DNA of 17,641 nt from DAOTVS01 sp034436375 (GTDB lineage Bacteria > Chloroflexota > Anaerolineae > SpSt-313), in NCBI GenBank assembly GCA_034436375.1, contig DAOTVS010000155.1, positions 1 to 17,641 of the forward strand, written 5' to 3'. Made by a program: the position numbers and the translations under genes. Within the stretch, counting starts at the first letter, position 1; each line of letters opens with the position of its first letter. Under the pieces are notes generated by a model, which had not been told where the DNA came from, ran no database searches, and worked only from the letters and a program-made list of their open reading frames with translations. Shown piece by piece: positions 6,686-13,988 of the stretch.

Positions 6686-8155
6686 ATGAAAGGGTTCAGT
6701 GCAGGTGAGGCGCTGGCGCTGGATCTGGGCCCGGGGCGGCGGGTGCGCGTGGTGCATGAGCTGGCGGCAGACCTGGAGACGCCCGTCTCACTGTACCTCA
6801 AGCTGCGCGGTGAGGGGCCATCGTTCCTGTTGGAGAGCGTGGAGGGCGGCGAGCGGCTGGGTCGCTACTCGTTCATCGGCCTGCACCCTTTGCGTATCCT
6901 CACGAGCTGGCGAGGGCGTGCGACCATCAACGAGGGGGGTACTGTGCGCCAGCTCTCTCTGGAGGGCCGCAATGTTCTGGACCTGGTGCGCATGCTGTTG
7001 GGCGAGGCGCCCGAGCCCCTCCCGGGATCTCCTGTGCCGGGGCTGCCGCGCTTCAGCGGCGGCGCTGTCGGCTACCTGGGCTATGACCTGGTGCGAGATA
7101 TGGAGCGCCTGCCAGCGACCGCAGCCGATGTGCTGGGCCTGCCCGAGGCGGTGCTCCTCTTCTGCGCCGTGACGGTGATCCTCGACCATGTGCGGCACCG
7201 CCTGCTCATCGTGGCCGAGGCTCAGGACGAGGCCGCCGCTGAGGCGTACATTCAAGACGTGTTGGCCCGGCTGCGCCGCCCCCTGCCCGCGGAGCCGCCT
7301 GCCGCTGCGGGGGCAGGCGCCTGCTCGCACTCGAACCTGACCCGTGCTCAGTTCGAAGGGGCCGTGCGGCGGGCGAAGGAGTATATCGCGGCCGGCGATG
7401 CTTTCCAGATCGTGCTCTCGCAGCGCCTCACCCGCCCCTCGGCAGCGGCTCCCTTTGCCATCTACCGGGCGCTGCGCCGGCTCAACCCCTCGCCCTATCT
7501 CTTCTACCTGGAGCTGCCGAATGATCTGCGCCTGATCGGCTCCTCACCGGAAGTGCTGGTGCGCCTGGAGGGTGATATCGCCAGCGTGCGCCCCCTGGCG
7601 GGCACGCGGCCGCGCGGGCGCGACGCGGCGCACGACGCCCTTCTGCGCGAGGAGCTGTTGGCCGATGCCAAGGAGCGGGCTGAGCATGTGATGCTGGTGG
7701 ATCTGGCGCGCAACGATCTGGGGCGCGTTTGCCGCTACGGCAGTGTGGCGGCGCCGGTGCTGCTGGATGTGGAGCACTATTCCCACGTGATGCACATCGT
7801 CTCCAGCGTGAGCGGCCGCCTGCGCGCGGATTGCGATGCCGTGGACCTCCTGCGCGCTTGCTTTCCCGCTGGCACCGTTTCTGGCGCGCCCAAGGTGCGG
7901 GCTATGGAGATCATCGAGGAGCTGGAGGGGACGCGCCGCGGCCCTTATGCCGGCGCGGTCGGCTATTTCGACTACTCGGGCAACATGGACCTCTGCATCG
8001 CCATCCGCACCATCGTTATGCAGGGCTCCACGGCCTACCTGCAGGCCGGCGCGGGCATCGTGGCCGATTCGGACCCCTCGCACGAGTATGAGGAGAGCCT
8101 CAACAAACTGCGCGCGCTGGAGGCTGCTATCACCATGGCGGAACAGGGGGCGTAG
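6686..8155 (+). CDS. trpE: Anthranilate synthase component I
   Basis: Converts chorismate to anthranilate with ammonia delivered by TrpG; cytoplasmic first step of tryptophan synthesis. The 489 residues are normal for the family. The start at 6686 has AAGGAG (6671-6676) 9 nt upstream. The N-terminal domain carries LLES (48-51), the site tied to tryptophan feedback inhibition in characterised TrpE, so allosteric control is probably kept. The chorismate-binding domain (about 215-485) shows AGDAFQIVLSQR (236-247), GTRPRG (306-311), EHVMLVDLARND (333-344) and FPAGTVSGAPK (393-403). LLES, together with the adjacent trpG, argues for TrpE rather than PabB or another chorismate enzyme. Expression is controlled by the T-box upstream. 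Confidence 0.97.
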   Translation: MKGFSAGEALALDLGPGRRVRVVHELAADLETPVSLYLKLRGEGPSFLLESVEGGERLGRYSFIGLHPLRILTSWRGRATINEGGTVRQLSLEGRNVLDLVRMLLGEAPEPLPGSPVPGLPRFSGGAVGYLGYDLVRDMERLPATAADVLGLPEAVLLFCAVTVILDHVRHRLLIVAEAQDEAAAEAYIQDVLARLRRPLPAEPPAAAGAGACSHSNLTRAQFEGAVRRAKEYIAAGDAFQIVLSQRLTRPSAAAPFAIYRALRRLNPSPYLFYLELPNDLRLIGSSPEVLVRLEGDIASVRPLAGTRPRGRDAAHDALLREELLADAKERAEHVMLVDLARNDLGRVCRYGSVAAPVLLDVEHYSHVMHIVSSVSGRLRADCDAVDLLRACFPAGTVSGAPKVRAMEIIEELEGTRRGPYAGAVGYFDYSGNMDLCIAIRTIVMQGSTAYLQAGAGIVADSDPSHEYEESLNKLRALEAAITMAEQGA

Positions 8156-8156
8156 C

Positions 8157-8732
8157 ATGCTGGTCGTCATCGACAACTATGACTCCTTTACCTACAACCT
8201 GGTGCAGTATCTGGGTGAGCTGGGCGCCGAGCCGCGGGTGTTCCGTAACGATCGGGTGACCGTGGATGAGCTGGAAGAGATGGCGCCCACGCACCTGGTC
8301 ATCTCGCCCGGGCCCGGCACGCCGGCGGATGGGGGCGTCTCCAACGAGGCGATCCGCCGGCTGGCGGGGCGTGCCGCCATCCTGGGGGTCTGCCTGGGCC
8401 ACCAGTGCATCGCCCAGGTCTTTGGCGGACGGGTGGAGCGTGCGGCCCGGCCCCAGCACGGCAAGACCTCCCTCATCCACCACCGGGGGCAGGGGCTCCT
8501 GGCCGGGCTGCCGCAGCCCTTCCAGGCCACGCGCTACCATTCCCTCATCGTCAACCCTGCCCTGCCCGAGGAACTGGAGGCCACCGCCTATACCGATGAG
8601 GGCGAGTTGATGGCCCTGCAGCATCGGCGTTTCCCCATCTACGGCGTGCAGTTCCACCCTGAGTCGATCCTCACGCCGGAGGGGATGACGCTGTTGCGCA
8701 ATTTCCTGGAGACGCGGTCAACGGGTTGCTGA
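8157..8732 (+). CDS. trpG: Anthranilate synthase component II (glutamine amidotransferase)
   Basis: Supplies ammonia from glutamine to TrpE. A class I amidotransferase of 191 residues with the nucleophile in GVCLGHQ (C79), the FHPES motif holding the other catalytic residues (H167, E169), the oxyanion segment PGPGTP (51-56) and a canonical N-terminus VVIDNYDSFTYN. The start at 8157 follows the trpE stop by one base, indicating coupled translation. Such subunits sometimes also serve PabB in folate synthesis. The frame extends far upstream inside trpE, but the conserved N-terminus fixes the start. Confidence 0.97.
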   Translation: MLVVIDNYDSFTYNLVQYLGELGAEPRVFRNDRVTVDELEEMAPTHLVISPGPGTPADGGVSNEAIRRLAGRAAILGVCLGHQCIAQVFGGRVERAARPQHGKTSLIHHRGQGLLAGLPQPFQATRYHSLIVNPALPEELEATAYTDEGELMALQHRRFPIYGVQFHPESILTPEGMTLLRNFLETRSTGC

Positions 8733-8733
8733 T

Positions 8734-9089
8734 ACGGATTACTGTCAACGGATTGGGAAACGGATCACACGGATTGGTTGCATGCTGTAGCGAGACTTGC
8801 TGTCTCACCAATACTTGCGCGGGCACATGCATCTGTTGAGCTATAGGCCTGACCGTGGCGCGCAAGCGGTCCGTGCAATCCGTGTCCAAAGACTACAGCC
8901 GCACTTACCCATCGGGGCGCGGATCCCATCCGGGCATCCCGCTTCGCACGCGACCGGAGTGGAGCCATTCGGGGGGATTGGGCGGGTCAGAGCCGGGCAG
9001 GCGCACAGCACTTTGGCCGGCTGTTACCGGGAGCCGGCTGGATCAAGTGCGGTTGCAGTACTAATCCGTTGACAGCGATCCGTTGACAG
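8734..9089. repeat. Inverted heptad arrays flanking the trpG-trpD spacer
   Basis: Left: ACGGATT, ACTGTCA, ACGGATT in three consecutive heptamers (8734-8754), with two further ACGGAT words out of phase up to 8777. Right: the complementary 14-base unit ATCCGTTGACAG plus two bases, twice in tandem from 9064 and from 9078. The 12-mer CTGTCAACGGAT at 8742-8753 is the exact complement of 9064-9075 and of 9078-9089. The region between holds the second dispersed repeat. Confidence 0.75.
8971..9060. repeat. Dispersed repeat, copy B
   Basis: Bases 8984-9060 correspond to 21-97 with 5 differences. The flanking 8971-8983 is the exact reverse complement of 4-16, so one end of the element is inverted relative to copy A. 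The copy lies inside the heptad-flanked spacer between trpG and trpD. Confidence 0.8.
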
Positions 9090-9114
9090 CCCATCTCGCG
9101 AGAGGAGGACGATC

Positions 9115-10134
9115 ATGACTATTCAGGATGCAATCGGCCGTGTGATGCGGCGAGAGAGCCTGGCCGAGCCGGAGGCGGAGGCGGTGATGGCCGAGATCAT
9201 GGGGGGCCTCGCCACCCAGGCGCAGATCGGCGCCTTCCTGGCCGCCCTGGGCACCAAGGGCGAGACGGCGGAGGAGATCACCGGCTGCGCTCGGGCTATG
9301 CGGCGCAGCGCCACCCCTGTGCGTCCGCAGAGCCGCGACCTGGTAGACACCTGCGGCACGGGCGGTGACGGCCGCCAGACCTTTAACATCTCGACCACGG
9401 CCGCTTTGGTGGCAGCGGGCGCCGGACTCAAGGTGGCCAAGCATGGCAACCGCTCCATCTCCAGCCGCTGCGGCTCGGCTGACCTGCTGGCCGCTCTGGG
9501 GGTGCGGCTGGACCTGCCGCCGGAGCGCCTGGCAGAGTGCGTGGACGAGGTGGGCATCGCCTTTCTCTTTGCGCCGGCGCTGCACCCGGCCATGAAGCAC
9601 GCCATGCCGGCGCGGCGCGAGCTGGGCGTGCGCACCGTCTTCAATATCCTGGGGCCCCTCACCAACCCTGCAGGGGCGGCGGTGCAGGTGCTGGGCGTTT
9701 TCGATGGCGCGCTGACCGAAACCCTGGCCCTCGTGTTGCGCGGGCTGGGGGCGCGCGCGGCCTATGTGGTGCACGGCGCTGGCGGGCTCGACGAGCTTTC
9801 GACCTGCGGCCCCAACCGGGTGAGCGAACTGCGCGACGGCTGCGTGCGCACCTTCATCCTCGACCCGCAAGAGCTGGGCCTGCCCCGTTCTGAGCTGAGC
9901 GACCTGATGGGCGGCGATGCCGCGCAGAATGCCGCCATCACCCGGCGCATCCTGGAGGGGGAGCGCGGCCCGCGGCGCGAGGTGGTGCTGCTCAACGCGG
10001 CGGCGGCCCTGGCGGCGGCTGGCCGTGCGGCGGATTTGCTTGAGGGCCTGCACCTGGCGGCCCAATCTATCGACTCCGGCGCTGCCCTTGACGTGCTGGC
10101 GCGCCTGGCAGCCTTTACAGAAGAGGCGGCGTAA
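9115..10134 (+). CDS. trpD: Anthranilate phosphoribosyltransferase
   Basis: Transfers phosphoribose from PRPP to anthranilate, the second step of the pathway. The 339 residues match the usual stand-alone TrpD. The small N-terminal helical domain (1-70) is followed by the PRPP-binding motif DTCGTGGDG (78-86), NIST (91-94), KHGNRSISS (109-117) and CGSADLLAALG (119-129), all hallmarks of the family. AGGAGG lies 6 nt before the start, one of the strongest ribosome binding sites in the operon, which fits the long spacer separating it from trpG. Its stop overlaps the trpC start by one base (TAATG). Confidence 0.97.
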   Translation: MTIQDAIGRVMRRESLAEPEAEAVMAEIMGGLATQAQIGAFLAALGTKGETAEEITGCARAMRRSATPVRPQSRDLVDTCGTGGDGRQTFNISTTAALVAAGAGLKVAKHGNRSISSRCGSADLLAALGVRLDLPPERLAECVDEVGIAFLFAPALHPAMKHAMPARRELGVRTVFNILGPLTNPAGAAVQVLGVFDGALTETLALVLRGLGARAAYVVHGAGGLDELSTCGPNRVSELRDGCVRTFILDPQELGLPRSELSDLMGGDAAQNAAITRRILEGERGPRREVVLLNAAAALAAAGRAADLLEGLHLAAQSIDSGAALDVLARLAAFTEEAA

Positions 10135-10925
10135 TGCTGGATCGTATCCTGGCCGATACGCGGCGCCGCGTGGAGGCGCTCCGTCACGAGCCGCGGCTTC
10201 CCGGCCTGGAGGGCCTGGCCCAGGCTGCGCCGCCGCCGCCCAGCCTGGCTGAACGTTTGCGCGCGCCTGGCGTGCAGCTTATTGCCGAGGTCAAGCGTCG
10301 CTCGCCTTCGCGCGGCGACCTGGCGCCGGGGCTCGACCCGGCCGCCCTCGCTACCGGCTATGCCTGCGGCGGCGCCGCGGCCATCTCGGTGTTGACGGAG
10401 CCGTTTCACTTTAATGGCTCCCTGGCCGACCTCGATGCAGTACGTACGGCGCTCCAGCGCGATTGGGCCGCGCTGCCCCTCCTGCGCAAGGATTTTCTTC
10501 TGGATCCTATCCAGGTGATGGAGGCGCGCGCTTATGGGGCGGCGGCGGTGCTCTTGATCGCGGCGGCCCTGGCGCCTGGCGATCTGGCCCGCCTCTACCA
10601 GGAGGCAGAGGGCTGGGGCCTGGGCGCTCTCTGCGAGGTGCACGACGAGCGCGACCTGGACGCCGTGCTCACTCTGGGGGCGCGCATCGTGGGCATCAAC
10701 AGCCGCAATCTGCGCGACATGACGGTGGACCTGGGTGTGGTGGAGCGCCTGAGGCCGCGGGCGCCGGCGGGGGTGCTGGTGGTGGCTGAAAGCGGTGTGC
10801 GCGGCCCCGCCGATGTGCGCCGCCTGCGCGACCTGGGGGTCGATGCCGTGCTGGTGGGCGAGGCCCTGGTGTGCGCACCCGATCCGGAAAAGGCGGCGCG
10901 GGCGCTGGTGGAGGCGGGCCGGTAA
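10134..10925 (+). CDS. trpC: Indole-3-glycerol-phosphate synthase
   Basis: Closes the indole ring by decarboxylating cyclisation of CdRP. A single-domain (beta/alpha)8 protein of 263 residues, not fused to TrpF. Catalytic residues visible: K54 in AEVKRRSPS, K119 in LRKDF, E168 in CEVH, N189 and N192 in INSRNL, and E219-S220 in VVAESGV. Translation is coupled to trpD by a one-base overlap. A 238-bp repeat-bearing gap follows before trpF. Confidence 0.97.
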   Translation: MLDRILADTRRRVEALRHEPRLPGLEGLAQAAPPPPSLAERLRAPGVQLIAEVKRRSPSRGDLAPGLDPAALATGYACGGAAAISVLTEPFHFNGSLADLDAVRTALQRDWAALPLLRKDFLLDPIQVMEARAYGAAAVLLIAAALAPGDLARLYQEAEGWGLGALCEVHDERDLDAVLTLGARIVGINSRNLRDMTVDLGVVERLRPRAPAGVLVVAESGVRGPADVRRLRDLGVDAVLVGEALVCAPDPEKAARALVEAGR

Positions 10926-10998
10926 AGGATGGGAAGGCCCTATCCTGCTCCAATGGCTGAGTGTGCGGCGCCAGGTGGGCGCCGACTGATGCTCCTGT

Positions 10999-11105
10999 CG
11001 TAGTGGCGGACTTTCTACCCGCTCGAGCATGGAAAGCGTTGAGCGGCGCCGCTCCATGTGATGGGCCTGGCCAACCGGCTTGGGCGGCTAAAGCCCGCCA
11101 CTACG
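10999..11105. repeat. Inverted-repeat element between trpC and trpF
   Basis: The 11 bases at 10999-11009 (CGTAGTGGCGG) are the exact reverse complement of 11095-11105, and the similarity extends a further ten or so bases inward with mismatches. The core holds a perfect 14-bp palindrome GAGCGGCGCCGCTC (11041-11054). I recall similar 'tagtggcgggcttt' elements from Chloroflexota intergenic regions, but this is memory, not a search. With no T-run it should not be an efficient terminator, but the hairpin could tune the trpC/trpF ratio. The rest of 10926-11163 has nothing I can name. Confidence 0.7.
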
Positions 11106-11163
11106 AGGGCCCCCGTGACGGGTTTCATGGGCAATGCTCCGTGAGCGCTGATTGAGGTAGAAT

Positions 11164-11802
11164 ATGACAGTCGTAAAGATTTGCGGTCTGACTAACTTGG
11201 CCGATGCCCTGGCTGCAGCCGAGGCGGGCGCGGACCTGCTGGGCTTTGTGCTGGTCCCCTCCAGCCCGCGCGCTATCACCATTGAGCAGGCGGCTGAGGT
11301 CGTGGCGGCGCTGCGGGCGCGGGGGGTCAACGTGCCCTGTGTCGGCGTCGTGGCTGGCCTCACACCATCGCAGGCCCTCGCCGCGCGCGAGCGGGCCAGG
11401 CTCGATCTGCTGCAGGTGCACGATGAGGATGCGGAGGCGCTGGCCGCGGCTCTCCACCCGGCGGTGATTGTGGCCCGCCGGGTGGAGGGGGCCGAGTCGC
11501 TGCCAGGGCTGGCGCGCATACCGGCCTTTGCTTATCTGCTGGATTCCCGCGGCGTCGAGCGGCGCAGCGGCGCCGTCGCTCCGTGGGCTTGGGGGCTGCT
11601 GCATACAGCCGGGCTCCCCGGGCGGGTGATCGTGGCTGGGGGGCTCGACCCCTGGAATGTGGCCGGGGCCGTGCGCGCGGCGCGGCCCTATGGCGTCGAT
11701 GTGGCGAGCGGCGTCGAGAGCGCGCCCGGGCGCAAGGACCGGGCGGCTGTGACGCGCTTTATCCGTGCCGTGCGAGAGGTGGATAATGAGTATCAATGTT
11801 GA
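11164..11802 (+). CDS. trpF: Phosphoribosylanthranilate isomerase
   Basis: Amadori rearrangement of PRA to CdRP, the step between TrpD and TrpC. The 212 residues are normal. Landmarks are VKICGLT with the general base C7, GFVLVPSSPR (27-36), LLQVHDED (82-89), LLDS with the general acid D127, AGGLDPWNV (158-166), and GVDVASGVESAPGRKD (177-192). The loop after D127 reads VERRSGAVAPWAWG where most TrpF proteins have GGTG-xx-FDW, so that lid segment has diverged. A modest GAGGT precedes the ATG by 5 nt. The 3' end overlaps trpB by 17 nt. The divergent lid is the only doubt; position in the operon makes the function nearly certain. Confidence 0.94.
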   Translation: MTVVKICGLTNLADALAAAEAGADLLGFVLVPSSPRAITIEQAAEVVAALRARGVNVPCVGVVAGLTPSQALAARERARLDLLQVHDEDAEALAAALHPAVIVARRVEGAESLPGLARIPAFAYLLDSRGVERRSGAVAPWAWGLLHTAGLPGRVIVAGGLDPWNVAGAVRAARPYGVDVASGVESAPGRKDRAAVTRFIRAVREVDNEYQC

Positions 11803-12994
11803 GTCTGCCGTGCCCGACCGGCGGGGCTATTTTGGCCCCTATGGCGGCCGTTATGCGCCGGAGACACTGATCCGGCCCCTGGAGGAGCTGACTGCGGCCT
11901 ATGAGGAGGCGCAGCGCGACCCCGCCTTCACCGCCGAGCTGGAGCGCCTCCTGGGCACCTATGCGGGCCGGCCCACGCCGCTTTACCTGGCACGCCGGTT
12001 GAGCGAGCAGGCCGCTGCGGGCGCGCGCATCTACCTTAAGCGCGAGGATCTGGCCCACACCGGCGCCCACAAGATCAACAACGCTCTGGGCCAGGGGCTT
12101 TTGACGCGCTGGATGGGCAAGCGGCGGGTCATTGCCGAGACGGGCGCTGGCCAGCATGGGGTGGCCGCGGCGACGGTGTGTGCGCTGCTGGGCCTCGAAT
12201 GCGTGGTCTACATGGGCCGGCTGGATATGGCCCGGCAGGCGCCTAACGTGCAGCGCATGCGCATCTTGGGCGCCGAGGTGCGCGGCGTCGATGCGGGCGC
12301 GCAGACGCTCAAGGACGCTATCAACGAGGCCATGCGCGATTGGGCCGCCTCCTACACCGACAGCCACTATTTGCTGGGCTCGGCCTTGGGGCCCCATCCC
12401 TACCCCATGCTGGTGCGCGATTTCCAGGCCTGCATTGGCCGTGAAGCGCGCGCCCAGATTCTGGCGGCGGAGGGCCGCCTGCCCGATGCCCTGGTGGCCT
12501 GTGTGGGCGGCGGCTCGAACGCCATTGGCCTCTTTCACGCCTTTCGCGACGATGCGCTGGCGATGATCGGCGTCGAGGCGGGGGGCGAGGGGATCGCCTC
12601 CGGCCGGCACGCCTCGCGCTTCAGCGACCCGACCCGCGGCCGCTTGGGCGTGCTGCACGGCACGCGCTCCTTTGTGCTGCAGGATGAGCACGGGCAGGTC
12701 GCCGCTACCCACTCGATCTCGGCCGGGCTCGATTACCCGGCGGTCGGCCCCGAGCACAGCTACCTGCGCGCGCTGGGCCGGGCGCGTTATACCGTGGCTA
12801 CCGATGACGAGGCGCTGGACGCGTTCCACACCCTCTGCCGGCTGGAGGGCATCATCCCGGCGCTCGAGTCGGCCCATGCGGTCGCCGAAGGGCTCAAAGT
12901 CGCGGCGGCGCTCGGGCCGCAGGGCGTGGTGCTCGTGAACCTTTCCGGCCGGGGCGACAAGGACCTGGCCCAGGTGATGGGTGGAGTAGGATAA
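11786..12994 (+). CDS. trpB: Tryptophan synthase beta chain
   Basis: Condenses indole with serine using PLP; works as an alpha2-beta2 complex with TrpA and indole channelling. The 402 residues and the motif set are those of TrpB1: FGPYGGRYAPE (16-26), PLP lysine K96 in HTGAHKINN, the catalytic glutamate E118 in AETGAGQHG, and the PLP phosphate-binding GGGSN (241-245). The start at 11786 has GAGAGG (11774-11779) 6 nt upstream and lies 17 nt inside trpF, a translational coupling arrangement. Its stop overlaps trpA by one base. Confidence 0.98.
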   Translation: MSINVESAVPDRRGYFGPYGGRYAPETLIRPLEELTAAYEEAQRDPAFTAELERLLGTYAGRPTPLYLARRLSEQAAAGARIYLKREDLAHTGAHKINNALGQGLLTRWMGKRRVIAETGAGQHGVAAATVCALLGLECVVYMGRLDMARQAPNVQRMRILGAEVRGVDAGAQTLKDAINEAMRDWAASYTDSHYLLGSALGPHPYPMLVRDFQACIGREARAQILAAEGRLPDALVACVGGGSNAIGLFHAFRDDALAMIGVEAGGEGIASGRHASRFSDPTRGRLGVLHGTRSFVLQDEHGQVAATHSISAGLDYPAVGPEHSYLRALGRARYTVATDDEALDAFHTLCRLEGIIPALESAHAVAEGLKVAAALGPQGVVLVNLSGRGDKDLAQVMGGVG

Positions 12995-13788
12995 TGACAG
13001 GACTGCATCGTATCGCAGCGGCTTTTGCGCAGACCAGAGCCGACGGGCGCGCGGCCCTCATGCCCTACCTGATGGCAGGCTATCCTAACCTGGAGGCGAC
13101 GCGGGCGCTCGTGCCGGCCCTCGCCGCGGCGGGCGCGGACTTGCTGGAGCTGGGCGTGCCCTTTTCCGACCCCATCGCCGATGGCCCCACCATCCAGCGC
13201 GCTGCCCATGCCGCCCTGCAGCAGGGCGTCACCCCCGATGATTGCCTGCGCCTGGTCCATGACCTGCGCTGCGCTGGGGTGGAGATCCCCTGCCTGCTCA
13301 TGGGCTACTATAACCCCATCTACACCGTCGAGCCGGCCGCCTATGCGCGTGCGGCCCGCGAGGCCGGCGCCGACGGGCTGATCGTCCCCGACCTGCCCGT
13401 GGAGGAATCCGCCGAGCTGGCGGCCGCCTGCCGGGCCGAGGGGCTGGCCCTCATCTACCTGGTCGCGCCCAACACGCCGGATGACCGGCTGGCGCGCATC
13501 GCCGCGGCCGCCCAGGGCTTTCTCTACCTCGTCTCGCGCCCCGGCACCACCGGCGTGCGCGAGCGCCTGCCCGAGGGGCTGGCCGAGTACGTCGCCCGCG
13601 TGCGCGCCCGCACAGACCTGCCCCTGGCCCTCGGCTTTGGCATCGGCGCCCCCGCCCAGGCGCGGGAGGCCGCCCGGCTCGTGGATGGCGTCGTTGTTGG
13701 CTCGGCCGTTGTAGAGCGGGCGGGGCAGAGCGTGCAGGCGGCGGCCGGGTTGGTGCAGGAATTGGCGCACGTGATGCGTGATCCCTAA
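12994..13788 (+). CDS. trpA: Tryptophan synthase alpha chain
   Basis: Cleaves indole-3-glycerol phosphate to indole and glyceraldehyde-3-phosphate; partner of TrpB. A 264-residue (beta/alpha)8 protein with LELGVPFSDPIADGP holding the catalytic pair E52 and D63, LMGYYNP in the middle, and the phosphate-binding RPGTTG and GFGIG segments near the C-terminus. TAATG overlap with trpB. Last gene of the operon. No clear intrinsic terminator follows; the inverted repeat at 13802-13949 is the only 3' structure. Confidence 0.97.
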   Translation: MTGLHRIAAAFAQTRADGRAALMPYLMAGYPNLEATRALVPALAAAGADLLELGVPFSDPIADGPTIQRAAHAALQQGVTPDDCLRLVHDLRCAGVEIPCLLMGYYNPIYTVEPAAYARAAREAGADGLIVPDLPVEESAELAAACRAEGLALIYLVAPNTPDDRLARIAAAAQGFLYLVSRPGTTGVRERLPEGLAEYVARVRARTDLPLALGFGIGAPAQAREAARLVDGVVVGSAVVERAGQSVQAAAGLVQELAHVMRDP

Positions 13789-13801
13789 TGCGCAAGGTCG
13801 T

Positions 13802-13949
13802 CATGACTCGTAATAAGTAATAAGTAAGGTTGCCATCCCGGTCTGTCCGGTGCTTCGCATCGGTATCGCTGGGGCCAACGCCACGAAAAGCAACAGATGT
13901 TTCGCAACAGCGACCTTACGCATTACTTGATTACTTATTACGATTCATG
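13802..13949. repeat. Inverted heptamer element between trpA and the convergent gene
   Basis: The 20 bases at 13802-13821 and 13930-13949 are reverse complements with one mismatch. The left arm is built of TAATAAG heptamers (13811-13817, 13818-13824) running into TAAGGTT; the right arm carries the complementary TTACTTA-type units with one 8-base step. The core is about 80 bp with no ORF. The word GCGACCTTACG occurs at 13910-13920 and again at 13950-13960. It may serve as a shared 3' structure for two convergent genes. Confidence 0.75.
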
Positions 13950-13953
13950 GCGA

Positions 13954-13988
13954 CCTTACGTATCACGCCTCACGGATTACGTTCCACG
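13954..13988. repeat. Five-unit heptamer array overlapping a gene's 3' end
   Basis: Five uninterrupted 7-base units each end in ACG (for example TATCACG and CCTCACG); position 4 is always T or C. The array covers the stop codon (13970-13972) and last codons of the minus-strand membrane protein gene, so its C-terminal residues are encoded by the repeat. Confidence 0.8.

Larger units (their letters stand above)
8733..9114. other. trpG-trpD spacer filled with repeats
   Basis: This 382-bp gap interrupts an otherwise compact operon and has no credible gene. It holds heptad-phased repeats at both ends (8734-8754 and 9064-9089), a short motif AGCGAGACTTGCTG (8789-8802) similar to one at the right edge of the window, a 10-bp inverted pair (8767-8776 and 8876-8885), and copy B of a dispersed repeat (8971-9060). 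I see no intrinsic terminator and no complete promoter. trpD is preceded by a strong AGGAGG (9103-9108). Confidence 0.65.

Noticed and set aside
9069..9100. Internal promoter before trpD from two TTGACA words (9069-9074, 9083-9088)
   Set aside because: Both arise from the heptad repeat and neither has a -10-like hexamer 16-18 bp downstream.
9762..11057. Minus-strand ORF of 431 codons over trpD-trpC
   Set aside because: Antisense to two unmistakable trp genes; no recognisable domain.
13809..13988. CRISPR array
   Set aside because: Units are 7 bp and contiguous, with no spacers of regular size and no cas genes.
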